From Desulfobacteraceae bacterium 4572_89 (GTDB taxonomy: Bacteria > Desulfobacterota > Desulfobacteria > Desulfobacterales > Desulfobacteraceae), in NCBI GenBank assembly GCA_002085465.1, contig NBML01000008.1:1-44166 (forward strand): 44,166 nucleotides of DNA. The letters run 5' to 3'. The position numbers and the translations under genes are program-made. This document shows, one piece after another, positions 1 to 8,472 of the stretch (position 1 is the stretch's first letter; each line of letters opens with the position of its first letter). The notes beneath the pieces are model-generated. The model searched no databases. It saw only the letters and a list, made by a program, of their open reading frames with translations, and had not been told where the DNA came from.

Positions 1-36
1 AGTTCCTGGAAAGAAATTAGAAAATAAAGGAAAAAC

Positions 37-552
37 ATGAGACCCTCATTGCTGGTGGTATGCTTTCTCATTGCCAGTTTTTCAGGCTTTGCCAATGCCG
101 AGCTGTATAAATATTATGATGGCAGCGGCACTCTTTGTATTACGGATAATTATTTGCTGGTGCCAATGGATCAAAGGAAAAGTATTGAAACCATCCATGA
201 AATTACAACACAACCTGTTGTCTCGATTGAAAAGGGCGCTGACAAGGATGTCCAGCAAATATCTGGAAAAAAAAACGCCAGCAAAGAGGCCTTAGCATCA
301 GAGCTTGAACAGGAAGCAAAAAAACTTGAAACCATTCGAAAAGAGCTGCTTGAGTATTATTCTTTACTCAAAGAACGGCAGGATAAATTGATCTTACATG
401 AGAAAAATAAGATGACTTCAAAGGAAGCCCAAGAACACAACCAGAACATCATGGATCTGAATCAGGATACATTGAAATATAAAGAAAAAAAACAAGTCTA
501 TCTTAAAAAACTGGAAGAATACAATTTGAAACTGGAATCTGTATATGAATAG
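37..552 (+). CDS. Secreted DUF4124-like protein with C-terminal coiled coil
   Basis: A protein of 171 residues. The first 21 residues form a signal peptide (hydrophobic core, then a small-residue cleavage site ending FANA), so export is expected. Mature residues 22-45 (ELYKYYDGSGTLCITDN) resemble the short DUF4124 beta-strand module, which usually reads Y-K-W/Y-x-D-x-x-G-x-x-x-F-T-D. From about residue 75 to the end the sequence is almost entirely charged helix (many E, K, L), probably a coiled coil. A Shine-Dalgarno AAAGGA lies just upstream of the ATG. It converges with the HIT gene, with one base between the stop codons. Function is unknown; the DUF4124 assignment comes from the pattern only. 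Confidence 0.7.
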   Translation: MRPSLLVVCFLIASFSGFANAELYKYYDGSGTLCITDNYLLVPMDQRKSIETIHEITTQPVVSIEKGADKDVQQISGKKNASKEALASELEQEAKKLETIRKELLEYYSLLKERQDKLILHEKNKMTSKEAQEHNQNIMDLNQDTLKYKEKKQVYLKKLEEYNLKLESVYE

Positions 553-553
553 T

Positions 554-946
554 TCAATAATTCATTCTGTCAGGGATAACCCCCCTGACACCGCCCCTGG
601 GACAAGGAGTATCATTTTCCCTTCTGGGAATTAAATGAATATGGGTGTGAAAGATTGTCTGGCCGGCTGTTTCACCGCAGTTTACCCCTATATTAAAGCC
701 CGTAACCAAGGGATCATTTTCCATTATCTTCTTTCGTAATCTTGTAATCAATGTATGGGCATCCCTTCGTTCTTCAGCTGTAAGGTCAAAATAGGTTTCA
801 CAATGGCGCCGGGGAATGATGAGCACATGGCCCTCACTCACAGGGGATGTGTCTGGTATTGCATATACGCTGCCTTGTTCGCCTGCCAAATTTGATGGGT
901 TTATCTTACAAAAAAGACAGCATGTAAGGGTTGGATTTGAATTCAT
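554..946 (-). CDS. HIT family hydrolase
   Basis: A 130-residue histidine-triad protein, normal length for the family. The catalytic motif H-x-H-x-H (HTHIHLIP) is near residue 101, and the family motif P-x-S-E-G-H-x-L-I-I-P is near residues 34-45. An N-terminal C-x-x-C (CLFCK) is the zinc-binding pair common in bacterial HIT proteins. HIT proteins hydrolyse nucleoside phosphoramidates or dinucleoside polyphosphates; the exact substrate cannot be told here. The start has a plausible AGGA about nine bases upstream. A GC-rich inverted repeat at 568-590 lies inside the 3' end of the gene and may also help terminate the convergent gene at 552. Confidence 0.9.
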   Translation of the reverse strand: MNSNPTLTCCLFCKINPSNLAGEQGSVYAIPDTSPVSEGHVLIIPRRHCETYFDLTAEERRDAHTLITRLRKKIMENDPLVTGFNIGVNCGETAGQTIFHTHIHLIPRRENDTPCPRGGVRGVIPDRMNY

Positions 947-1149
947 GGATCGTATTTTCCTTTTGAAATCTTATGAATACATAACACAAGTCTTTTTTTA
1001 TGCATAGGCAAACTTATTGCAGATAGGGATTTGGGTTTGAATTTCAGAACATAGGAGAAGCTCTGGGAAATATTTTGAAAAAACAATAAATTTAATAAAA
1101 AACAACGAAAATCACCCCCTTTGGGTCTTTAAATTTTCATGAATTTGGT

Positions 1150-1162
1150 ATACAATTTGTAT
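1150..1162. promoter_or_regulatory. Palindromic operator candidate upstream of rubrerythrin-like gene
   Basis: A perfect 6-1-6 palindrome (ATACAA-T-TTGTAT) in a very AT-rich stretch 60 bases before the start codon at 1222. Its position suits a repressor or peroxide-sensor site, but no matching second copy was seen in the window, so the regulator is unknown. Confidence 0.3.
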
Positions 1163-1221
1163 TTTATTTGTATTATTTGAAAACTAAAGATTAATCAACA
1201 ACAACCAGGAGGAAAATAAAC

Positions 1222-1683
1222 ATGAAATTCGGATCCGTTGATGAAGTACTAAGCTTTGCCATTGACAGAGAAAAAGAGGCAGTTGAATTTTATGCATCTT
1301 TAGCCAAAGAGGCAACCCGCACTTCACTTAAGGAAACTTTTGTAAAGTTTTCAAAGGAAGAAGAAAAACATGTTGCTCTTTTATCTGATATTTCCGGCAA
1401 TAAGGAAAAAATTGATTCCTATGAATTCAAGGAAATAACTGATCTTAAAATTAGCGATTACATGGTAAAAAAAGACTATGAAGAAGGCATGCCCATGCCT
1501 GAAATTTTGAAAATTGCCATGAAAAAAGAGGAAATAGCAGTTAAACTCTATACAGATCTTGGCGGGCAGTCAGATAATGCAGATGCAAAAAAAGTATTTA
1601 ATATTCTTGTCCAGGAAGAAGGTAAACATAAATTTGTCCTTGAATCAATGTATGACGATTATCTTGCCGACCAGGATAATTAA
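1222..1683 (+). CDS. Rubrerythrin-like diiron protein without rubredoxin domain
   Basis: A 153-residue ferritin-like four-helix protein. Diiron ligands are visible as two E-x-x-H motifs (EEEKH near residue 51 and EEGKH near residue 135) plus the preceding helix glutamates (REKEAVEFY, KEEIAVKLY). The C-terminal Cys4 rubredoxin domain of classical rubrerythrin is absent. The family reduces peroxide or handles iron and oxygen in anaerobes; electrons would have to come from a separate rubredoxin such as that at 17833-17991. The start has a strong AGGAGG eight bases upstream. It stands as a single gene, with a hairpin at 1771-1798 downstream. A related minus-strand protein lies at 10479. Confidence 0.9.
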   Translation: MKFGSVDEVLSFAIDREKEAVEFYASLAKEATRTSLKETFVKFSKEEEKHVALLSDISGNKEKIDSYEFKEITDLKISDYMVKKDYEEGMPMPEILKIAMKKEEIAVKLYTDLGGQSDNADAKKVFNILVQEEGKHKFVLESMYDDYLADQDN

Positions 1684-1770
1684 TCATTCAAAAAATCTGG
1701 CAATTAATCGGTAAATTAATTTTACGATTACTACGAATAAATAATCTTTGATTGTTTGTTTTCATAAACA

Positions 1771-1798
1771 AGGGAATTGATTGTTTTTTCAATTCCCT
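1771..1798 (+). terminator. Perfect hairpin after rubrerythrin-like gene
   Basis: Two perfectly complementary 10-base arms (AGGGAATTGA and TCAATTCCCT) with an 8-base T-rich loop. It has no T-run after the second arm, so it is at best an imperfect terminator. It also covers the ribosome-binding region and TTG codon of the next gene, which could make it a translation-masking structure. Confidence 0.45.
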
Positions 1799-3085
1799 GT
1801 GATTTATACAAAAAATCACCTGAGACACCCGGTCCGGACCTATGCTGTCAATCCAAAAGGAGGGCAGCTCAACAGAGAACCTTTATATCAGACAATGGGT
1901 GATATTGACGATGATGTGGACATGGCTGTCATTGCAGTGCGAGCTGAATTTGTTCCCCGGGTGATTGAGCAATGTATTCACAAAGGTGTAAAAGGAGCAG
2001 TTATTATTTCAGGAGGATTTTCCGAATCTGGAAATCATGATTTACAGCAACGGGTGGTTGATATTGCCAGAGAAGCTGATTTTCCTTTTGTGGGTCCCAA
2101 TTGCCTGGGCATATATGCACCGGATATTGTGGACACTTTTTTTCTTCCTGGAGAACGGATTATCCGGCCCAAAAAAGGCAATATAGGATTTGTCTCCCAG
2201 AGCGGAGGGGTTCTGGTTGATCAGATGGTCAAATTTTCAGGCCAGGGCATTGGTGTTTCTCTTGCAGTGAGCATAGGCAACAAGGCATTTCTCAGGGAAA
2301 CGGATATGATTGACTGGTTTGAAAAAGATCTTCAAACCCGGGTTATTGCCTTCTATATTGAAGGGTTTGAAGCCAGGGAAGGCCGGGAATTTATAAAACA
2401 GGCTGAAGTCTGTTCTAAACCCATAATTGTATTAAAGGCTGGCAAGAGCATGAAAGGCATTGAAGCGGTTTCCAGCCATACAGCGTCCCTGGCCGGAGAC
2501 TATAGAACTTTTTCCGAGGTCATGAAACAGCATTGTGTTGCCGAGGCTGAAAATGAATATGAACTGACCTCTTTTTGTGAATCCTTAAGCTGCTATCCCA
2601 AGGGTATCCATGGAAATGTGGGCATTGTTTCCCTGAGCGGTGGTCATGGGGTTATGGCTGCCGATGCCTGTAGCGCCCAGGGAATGAATATCCCCGGTAT
2701 TTCTCCTGAAACCGTAAAAAATATCCGGGGAAAGCTTTCTTCGGAAATCATGGAGATTGCAACTTTGAGCAATCCATTGGATCTTACCGGCTCCTGTGTG
2801 GACTGCGATATCATGACATCTGTGCGATATCTGGCCAGGGATGAAAATATTGATTGCATACTTGCATTGCTTCTGCCCTATTCACCGGGCATCTCTGCGG
2901 ATATCGGGGCAAGTCTGAGCCAGGTGGCCAGGAATGAGGGCAAGCCCATGATTGCCTATGTGCCCAATGAAGATAAATATAAAATAATCATCGAAGGGTT
3001 TGAATTAAACAATATCCCAGTGGCATCTTCCGTGGAAGGTGCCGTGCTTATGGCAAAGGCATTAAATAGGTGCAGACCATGTTAA
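1781..3085 (+). CDS. ADP-forming acyl-CoA synthetase alpha subunit, 5'-truncated
   Basis: A 434-residue subunit of the NDP-forming acyl-CoA synthetase family, which converts acyl-CoA, ADP and phosphate to acid, ATP and CoA. Visible parts are the CoA-binding fold (from YAVNPKGG), the succinyl-CoA-ligase-like domain (GFVSQSGGVLVDQM) and the phosphohistidine loop SSHTASLAGD near residue 230. The usual first 25-30 residues, with the glycine-rich S-V-A-V-V-G-A-S strand-loop, are missing: a TGA at 1778-1780 closes the frame, and the 97 bases upstream are AT-rich and non-coding. Translation could only start at TTG 1781 or GTG 1799. The beta subunit overlaps its 3' end. It is either a 5'-deleted, probably inactive gene or an unusual short form. 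Confidence 0.75.
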   Translation: MFFQFPVIYTKNHLRHPVRTYAVNPKGGQLNREPLYQTMGDIDDDVDMAVIAVRAEFVPRVIEQCIHKGVKGAVIISGGFSESGNHDLQQRVVDIAREADFPFVGPNCLGIYAPDIVDTFFLPGERIIRPKKGNIGFVSQSGGVLVDQMVKFSGQGIGVSLAVSIGNKAFLRETDMIDWFEKDLQTRVIAFYIEGFEAREGREFIKQAEVCSKPIIVLKAGKSMKGIEAVSSHTASLAGDYRTFSEVMKQHCVAEAENEYELTSFCESLSCYPKGIHGNVGIVSLSGGHGVMAADACSAQGMNIPGISPETVKNIRGKLSSEIMEIATLSNPLDLTGSCVDCDIMTSVRYLARDENIDCILALLLPYSPGISADIGASLSQVARNEGKPMIAYVPNEDKYKIIIEGFELNNIPVASSVEGAVLMAKALNRCRPC

Positions 3086-3840
3086 GCGAATCAGAGTTAA
3101 GAAAATTAGAGTTAAGAAAATCTAAAACAGGCAGATTAAAAATAAATAAACCTGTTTTAAAAAAATCACAGAGAAAAATTATTGAAAATTCAAGGCCATT
3201 GGGCAGGGTGCTGGAGCCTGATGCCAAAAAAATATTATCAGACCAGGGTTTTGATATTCCCGGCTTTGTTCTGACCGATTCCCTGGAAACTGCCCGGAAT
3301 TTTTTAAATAAATCAGCCGGGCCTGTGGTGGCCAAGGCCGTGTCAAAAAAGATCCTTCATAAAACTGAATTTCAGGCTGTTGTCACGGGTATAATGGAGG
3401 CAAAAACCCTTGAAAAACAGATGGAAAGACTTAAAATCCTTGATGGCTGTGAAAATATACTGGTGGAGGAGATGGTCTCAGGCCTTGAAATCATAATCGG
3501 TGCAAAAAATGATTTCCAGTTTGGGCCTGTGGTTGTTCTGGGTATTGGCGGGACATTGGTTGAACTCTATAATGATACAGCCATCCGCATGGCTCCCTTG
3601 AAATTTGCAGATGTTTATTCCATGGTAGATTCCCTTAAAGCCGGACAGGTATTTACTGGTTACCGGGGTAAATCAGGGGTTAACATGGAAGTGCTGGCAG
3701 ATCTTATTGTAAAATTTTCTCATTTTATCATGGACCTGGAATCGGATTTTGAATCCATTGACCTGAATCCTGTCATCTGTACCCAGGACAAATGTGTTAT
3801 TGCCGATGCCAGGATTATGCTCAAAAAGCAGGAATTATAA
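3079..3840 (+). CDS. ADP-forming acyl-CoA synthetase beta subunit (ATP-grasp)
   Basis: About 253 residues of the ATP-grasp beta subunit that pairs with the alpha subunit just upstream. Family features include VLEPDAKKILSDQGFDIPGF near the start, the ATP-grasp strand GPVVAKAVSKKILHKTE, the loop GCENILVEEMVSG, and the end motif FESIDLNPVI. The ATG at 3079 is preferred over the in-frame GTG at 3070 because AGGTG lies six bases before it. It overlaps the alpha gene by seven bases, indicating translational coupling. The N-terminus holds an almost exact 15-base tandem repeat (3093-3107 and 3108-3122) coding for a repeated E-L-R-K, which lengthens the basic leader. The overall length matches the separate beta subunits found in archaea and some bacteria. 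Confidence 0.85.
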   Translation: MLSESELRKLELRKSKTGRLKINKPVLKKSQRKIIENSRPLGRVLEPDAKKILSDQGFDIPGFVLTDSLETARNFLNKSAGPVVAKAVSKKILHKTEFQAVVTGIMEAKTLEKQMERLKILDGCENILVEEMVSGLEIIIGAKNDFQFGPVVVLGIGGTLVELYNDTAIRMAPLKFADVYSMVDSLKAGQVFTGYRGKSGVNMEVLADLIVKFSHFIMDLESDFESIDLNPVICTQDKCVIADARIMLKKQEL

Positions 3841-3892
3841 TTTGACTTTTATCCATTATTTTATTTTTTAAAGAATCTGAATATTATTATTT

Positions 3893-4696
3893 ATGAATAG
3901 ACAAAAAAAAGAGATCAAACTCATTTCCTGGAATGTAAATGGCCTGCGGGCTGTATTGAAAAAAGAGTTTTTCGCCTCCGTTAAAACCATGGACCCGGAT
4001 ATTCTGATGCTCCAGGAAACCAAGCTTCAGGAAGACCAGCGCACCCGGGAAATGATTGATTTCCCCCCCTTTGAATCATTCTGGGCCTACTCAACAGTGA
4101 AAAAAGGGTATAGCGGGACAATGGCCTATTCAAGGCTGAAACCTGAAAAAGTGATCATTGATTTTAAAAATCCAAGGTTTGACAAAGAAGGCAGGGTAAT
4201 CCAGATGGATTTTAAGGCTTTTACCCTGTTCAATATCTATTTTCCCAATGGGCAGATGAGTGAGGAAAGGCTCCAGTATAAACTGGATTTTTACGACTGG
4301 TTTTTAGATTATGCCCAGGGATTACGGGACCAGGAAAAGAGCCTTATAATTACAGGCGACTTTAATACGGCCCACAACGATATTGACCTGAAAAATCCCA
4401 AACCCAATTCAAAACGGTCAGGGTTTCTGCGCATTGAAAGGGATGTTCTGGACAGGATGCTTGGGATGGGATATGTGGATACTTTTCGTTATCTCCATCC
4501 TGAAACCATAAAATATTCCTGGTGGTCCTATCGGTTTAATGCCAGGAAAAATAATGCAGGATGGCGCATTGACTATTTTTTCGTGACCCGGGATCTTATG
4601 GATAAAGGCATGATAAAACAGGCCCTTATCCATAATGATATTTTTGGATCGGATCATTGTCCCATAGAACTGGTTATTGAGGTCCCCCAGACATAG
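3893..4696 (+). CDS. xth: Exodeoxyribonuclease III (AP endonuclease)
   Basis: A 267-residue ExoIII-family nuclease for base-excision repair. All catalytic blocks are present: SWNVNGLRA at the N-terminus, LQETKLQ (metal-binding Glu), ITGDFNTAH (Asp and Asn), GWRIDYFFVT and the final GSDHCPIEL (Asp-His). Length is normal. The ribosome site is weak, with only AT-rich sequence before ATG 3893, but the first residues already align with the family, so this start is likely. It is convergent with citrate synthase; an imperfect hairpin around 4701-4730 may end both transcripts. Confidence 0.94.
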   Translation: MNRQKKEIKLISWNVNGLRAVLKKEFFASVKTMDPDILMLQETKLQEDQRTREMIDFPPFESFWAYSTVKKGYSGTMAYSRLKPEKVIIDFKNPRFDKEGRVIQMDFKAFTLFNIYFPNGQMSEERLQYKLDFYDWFLDYAQGLRDQEKSLIITGDFNTAHNDIDLKNPKPNSKRSGFLRIERDVLDRMLGMGYVDTFRYLHPETIKYSWWSYRFNARKNNAGWRIDYFFVTRDLMDKGMIKQALIHNDIFGSDHCPIELVIEVPQT

Positions 4697-4769
4697 GTAT
4701 CTCCGGTATGAATATATTTACATACGGAACACTGCCATTTTTTCATATTAATTTTTCTTAATTTAAAAT

Positions 4770-5948
4770 TTAGCGCTCAGCAATATCAGTATAGGCACAT
4801 TCATCAGGTCCGCAATAATCACCCACATAGGTGGCTCCAGGCCTGTAAAGGGATGGTTTTGGTGCTGCCATGGCAAATTGTTCCTCAATGACATGGGCAG
4901 TCCATCCACTGACCCTGGACAGGGCAAATAATGGGGAAAACAGGTCTATAGCAATTCCCATGGAATAAAAAAGGGAGGCTGAATAAAAATCCACATTACA
5001 AAAAATTTCCCTTTGCTTCAGGTTTTTAAAAGCAGCCTTTCCCTGCATTTCCAATTCCATGGACAGCTCGTACCATAGTGTATTTCCGGACAACTCTCCC
5101 ATTCGTCTGCTCATGGGTGCCAGGATAATGGCCCTTGGGTCATCGGTCTGATAGACAGCATGACCAAGTCCCATTATAAGGCCGCCTGAATCAAGAATGG
5201 TTTTAATATAATTATCAATTTTATCACTGGAACCTATCTCTTTCAGCATTTTCATTACCCTTACATTGGCACCGCCGTGGAGGGCGCCTGAAAGGGAACC
5301 AATGGCTGCTGATATGGCAGCATAAATATGGGCTTTTGTGGAAGCCACCTGTCTTGCTGTAAATGTGGAAGCATTAAAAGAGTGCTCTGCATGGAGGACC
5401 AGGCTTGTATCAAAAAAATGGACAACCTCCTCATTTGATTCTCTACCATTCAGCATATATAGAAAATTTGCTGCGTGGTTCAGGTTATTATCAGGGGCAA
5501 CCGGTTCTTTCCCGTTGCGGATACGATCCCAGGCAGCAATAATAGTGGCAATCCCGGCAATGAGGTTTTCTGCACTGTACAGAGTGTTTTCCATTCCTGG
5601 TTTCCCCACATTGACATCGGTTTGTATGAGCATGGGAGTTGCCATCTGCAGGACATCCATGGGGTCCATGTCTTGGGGTAAAAGTTTTAAAAAAGAGAGC
5701 AGGTTATCAGGAATCCGGCGTTTGCTTTTCAGGCTCAGATCAAAATTTTCCAATTCCTTTTTTAAAGGCAGCCTTTCATAGAGAAGAAGGAAACAAGTCT
5801 CTTCAAAAGTTGTCTTTTCAGCAAGGTCTTCTATTAAATAACCCCTGTAAATGAGTTTGCCTTGCTTACCCTGGACATCACAAATTTTGGAACTTGCAAC
5901 CTCAATACCCCTGAGGCCAGTATTTAAGACAGGAGTGCATTCGTTCAT
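4770..5948 (-). CDS. gltA: Citrate synthase
   Basis: A 392-residue citrate synthase of the short bacterial type, condensing oxaloacetate and acetyl-CoA. Recognisable elements are LIYRGYLIEDL near residue 33, AEHSFNASTFTAR, the histidine loops GALHGGANV and GLGHAVYQTDDPRA, and the catalytic-Asp block NVDFYSASL. It is last of three minus-strand genes after glutaredoxin and the FTR-like protein, 18 bases after the latter; AAGGAGATAATC precedes its ATG. 2-Methylcitrate synthase is an alternative, since the two cannot be separated by eye, but a TCA-type role fits acetate-oxidising sulfate reducers. Confidence 0.93.
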   Translation of the reverse strand: MNECTPVLNTGLRGIEVASSKICDVQGKQGKLIYRGYLIEDLAEKTTFEETCFLLLYERLPLKKELENFDLSLKSKRRIPDNLLSFLKLLPQDMDPMDVLQMATPMLIQTDVNVGKPGMENTLYSAENLIAGIATIIAAWDRIRNGKEPVAPDNNLNHAANFLYMLNGRESNEEVVHFFDTSLVLHAEHSFNASTFTARQVASTKAHIYAAISAAIGSLSGALHGGANVRVMKMLKEIGSSDKIDNYIKTILDSGGLIMGLGHAVYQTDDPRAIILAPMSRRMGELSGNTLWYELSMELEMQGKAAFKNLKQREIFCNVDFYSASLFYSMGIAIDLFSPLFALSRVSGWTAHVIEEQFAMAAPKPSLYRPGATYVGDYCGPDECAYTDIAER

Positions 5949-5966
5949 GATTATCTCCTTAAAAAT

Positions 5967-6296
5967 TTAAAATATTTTTTCAGGGGGCCTTCTTTCCGGA
6001 ACATAATGGGATTCCATTTCATTTTTATTCATGGCGGCTGATACATACAGACCGCAATAGCAGGCCCCGAATTCTTTTAAATCCTCTTCCCTGTACTCAC
6101 ATGGGCAGAGAATATCCTTGTCTTTCTCCTTGTCCCCGCAGGCCAGACGACATGGACAGGCCATATACCCGTATCGGTCTTTATTTAATAAAAGAGATTC
6201 TAAAAGTTCAAATACCAGATCCTTGTCCTTATTAAAATAAATATCCCTGGCTTCCTGGGATTTTTTTAAGGCTTCATACAGCTGTTCAACTTTCAT
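5967..6296 (-). CDS. Ferredoxin:thioredoxin reductase catalytic-subunit-like protein
   Basis: A 109-residue protein with the cysteine pattern of the FTR catalytic chain: CPC near residue 50, a second CPC 14 residues later and CYC 12 residues after that, where the plant/cyanobacterial chain has CPC-x16-CPC-x8-CHC. The spacing and the CYC variant suit the FTR-like proteins of anaerobes. Such proteins use a [4Fe-4S] cluster to pass ferredoxin electrons to a disulfide. The ATG at 6296 is chosen over one at 6314 because the conserved helix begins there. It overlaps the glutaredoxin gene by 11 bases, so the glutaredoxin is a likely partner. No FTR variable subunit is present. Confidence 0.85.
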   Translation of the reverse strand: MKVEQLYEALKKSQEARDIYFNKDKDLVFELLESLLLNKDRYGYMACPCRLACGDKEKDKDILCPCEYREEDLKEFGACYCGLYVSAAMNKNEMESHYVPERRPPEKIF

Positions 6297-6552
6297 TTTT
6301 AATCCCCAATGCATCTTTTATTTGTTTTTCCTTGTAACCAACAATAACAATTTCATTGATTTTTATGGTGGGAAAGGAACACCTGGGATTCAACTCTTTG
6401 ATGTCCGCCAGAATAGCTTTTCTTTCCTCTCCCTCAAGATCATCCACTTCTATATAATCATATTCAACATTACATTTGAAAAAGAGTTTTTTGGTTGATT
6501 TGCAATGGCTGCATGTGCTCAATGCATAAAGTGTAGGTTTTTCCGTTGCCAT
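6286..6552 (-). CDS. Glutaredoxin-family protein
   Basis: An 88-residue glutaredoxin/thioredoxin-fold protein. The active site is C-S-H-C near residues 14-17 (ALSTCSHCKSTK), and the cis-proline segment is CSFPTIKI near residue 60. The gene overlaps the FTR-like gene, suggesting that this protein is the disulfide carrier reduced by it, a ferredoxin-driven route that would not need glutathione. An AGGAGG sits just before the ATG. NrdH-type redoxin is the other possibility. Confidence 0.88.
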   Translation of the reverse strand: MATEKPTLYALSTCSHCKSTKKLFFKCNVEYDYIEVDDLEGEERKAILADIKELNPRCSFPTIKINEIVIVGYKEKQIKDALGIKNES

Positions 6553-6812
6553 TATTACCTCCTCAATTTAACTATTCTTTTGAAATTTATTTTGTTAATC
6601 TGTATATTCAATTTGAATGACCATTTTCATATTCCATTTCCATTTGATTTGCATATTCCATGCCCTTCAGGCAAGTTTACACTCGTGCTTTGGGATTTTC
6701 CAGGATTTTTTTAAAAAATTAAAAATGGTCTGATTTTTGCTTTTGTTTTATTTAAAAAAAGTGTTAGTGTTCCTAGTTGATAACCCTTGTTTAAATTTAA
6801 AGGAGAAAATGA

Positions 6813-7964
6813 ATGAGCCCCTGGTATTGTTCTGTCTGCCATTCTGAGTTTACAACAAAAGAAAAGCCTGTGGTTTGCGGTATCTGTCAATCTGATGTTC
6901 GCATGATCATGGATACATCATTAAAGCCAAAGAATCTGGAAGAGGTCAGGGATGCTGCCAGAAAAAAAATGAAAGGCATATGTGCGGTCTATCCATCCTG
7001 TGATGGGAATCTGGATAAAATCTGCCAGCGGGAAAGCTATGGAAAACCCATTGGTCTGGGTGGAGCTGGCAAAGGGTTGTCCTTTAAAGCAAATGCCTTG
7101 GCCCTTGACGATATCAAGTTTAATATGTCTGTGGTGGGGGAACATTTTATACCAGATACCCATTGTTCCTTTCTGGGTCTTGATCTTGAGTTTCCAGTTC
7201 TGGCATCCTCCACCGCAGGTGCCCAGAAATATAATGATGCCATTGATGAGACCACATTCTGTAAGTCAGTGCTTCTAGGTTCCAAAGAGGCCGGTACCAT
7301 TGGAATGCGTGGAGATACCTGGTTTTATACTATGGAAAATCATCCTTCTCTCCAGGCCATGGAAGCCCTTGATGGATATGGTATTCCAATTTTCAAGCCC
7401 AGGGCCCAGGATGTACTAAAACAATTTATAGAAAAAGCTGAATCCCATGGGTGCAGGGCTGTGGGAGTTGACCTTGACGGTGCCGGCTCTACCATAATGG
7501 CTCGCCATAACCAGCCGGTATTTAAAAAATCAATGGCAGATATTAAGGAACTGGTGGAGTTTTCATCCCTGCCATTTATTGCCAAGGGGATCATGAGGCC
7601 TGATGAGGCCCAGCAATGTGTGGATGCAGGTGTCTCTGTCATTGCTGTTTCCAATCACGGGGGAAGAGTCCTTGATTCCACACCGGGAACTGCCCAGGTC
7701 CTGCCCCTGATTCGGAATCAGGTTGGAGATTCTATTACCATAACAGTGGATGGTGGAGTTAGAACCGGGTATGATGTATTAAAAATGCTTGCCCTTGGGG
7801 CTGATGCAGTACTCCTGGGACGGGATATCATCCGTGCAGCAGTGGGGGGTGGAACCCTGGGGGTCAGGCTTCATCTGGAACATATAAAACAGACCTTGAA
7901 AAAAGCCATGTTCATGACCGGGACAGAGAATATTAAAATGGCCAATTCAAATATTTTATTTTAA
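6813..7964 (+). CDS. FMN-dependent alpha-hydroxy-acid oxidase with rubredoxin-like N-terminus
   Basis: A 383-residue protein. Residues 1-30 form a rubredoxin-like or zinc-ribbon knuckle pair (CSVC and CGIC), which is unusual for this family. The rest is an alpha/beta-barrel FMN enzyme of the lactate/glycolate oxidase type: VLASSTAGAQKY, the Lys of FIAKGI near residue 250, the catalytic His-Arg block SNHGGRVLDSTPGT, and the phosphate loop DGGVRTG followed by ADAVLLGRD. It oxidises a 2-hydroxy acid such as lactate, with electrons perhaps leaving through the Cys4 site. A clear AGGAGA precedes the start. Flavodoxin and thioredoxin follow on the same strand. Confidence 0.87.
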   Translation: MSPWYCSVCHSEFTTKEKPVVCGICQSDVRMIMDTSLKPKNLEEVRDAARKKMKGICAVYPSCDGNLDKICQRESYGKPIGLGGAGKGLSFKANALALDDIKFNMSVVGEHFIPDTHCSFLGLDLEFPVLASSTAGAQKYNDAIDETTFCKSVLLGSKEAGTIGMRGDTWFYTMENHPSLQAMEALDGYGIPIFKPRAQDVLKQFIEKAESHGCRAVGVDLDGAGSTIMARHNQPVFKKSMADIKELVEFSSLPFIAKGIMRPDEAQQCVDAGVSVIAVSNHGGRVLDSTPGTAQVLPLIRNQVGDSITITVDGGVRTGYDVLKMLALGADAVLLGRDIIRAAVGGGTLGVRLHLEHIKQTLKKAMFMTGTENIKMANSNILF

Positions 7965-8028
7965 GGATTACACTGCAGGTAAAATTCGTATCCAGGAAAG
8001 GTTTAACGCAAATTAATAAGGGGGAAAA

Positions 8029-8463
8029 ATGGGAAAAGTTTTAATTGTTTATGCAACAAGATCTGAGGAAACAGCGGGAATAGCTAATCTTATTGGAGAG
8101 GGTGTGCGAATTTCAGGACACGAGGCAGAAGTAAAGAAAATAAACAATATTAAAAATGAAGAAGATTTAAAGGGATATGATGCCTATGTATTTGGATCTG
8201 CAACCTACCATGGTGAAATGATCACCTCCATGAAGCAGTTGCTGTTTATTGGGGAGAGAGCTGAATTAAAAGAAAAACCAGGTGGTGCATTCGGCGCCTA
8301 TGGCTGGAGTGGAGAAGCTGCGGGCAGGATTTTCGATACCATGGACAATATCTATGGAATGAAAATGGTCCAGGGAGGCCCTTTGATGCTGAAAGCAAGC
8401 TGGGTGGAAGGCGGAATAAAGGCTGCCCAGGAATATGGAAAAAATATTGCAGCAATGATCTAG
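8029..8463 (+). CDS. Flavodoxin
   Basis: A 144-residue flavodoxin. The FMN phosphate loop is at the N-terminus (YATRSEETAGIA, the T/S-x-T/S-G-x-T position), followed by GSATYHGEM around the isoalloxazine ring and FGAYGWSGEA. It is a one-electron or hydride carrier in the cytoplasm. GGGGGAAA lies just upstream of the ATG and the thioredoxin gene follows nine bases after the stop, so the two are probably co-transcribed. The glycine-tryptophan stretch is close to that of the flavodoxin domain of the flavodiiron protein at 11001. Confidence 0.9.
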   Translation: MGKVLIVYATRSEETAGIANLIGEGVRISGHEAEVKKINNIKNEEDLKGYDAYVFGSATYHGEMITSMKQLLFIGERAELKEKPGGAFGAYGWSGEAAGRIFDTMDNIYGMKMVQGGPLMLKASWVEGGIKAAQEYGKNIAAMI

Positions 8464-8472
8464 GGGATTATT

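Noticed and set aside
568..590. GC-rich inverted repeat as an intrinsic terminator
   Set aside because: It lies within the HIT coding sequence and lacks a T-run; may still help transcription end.
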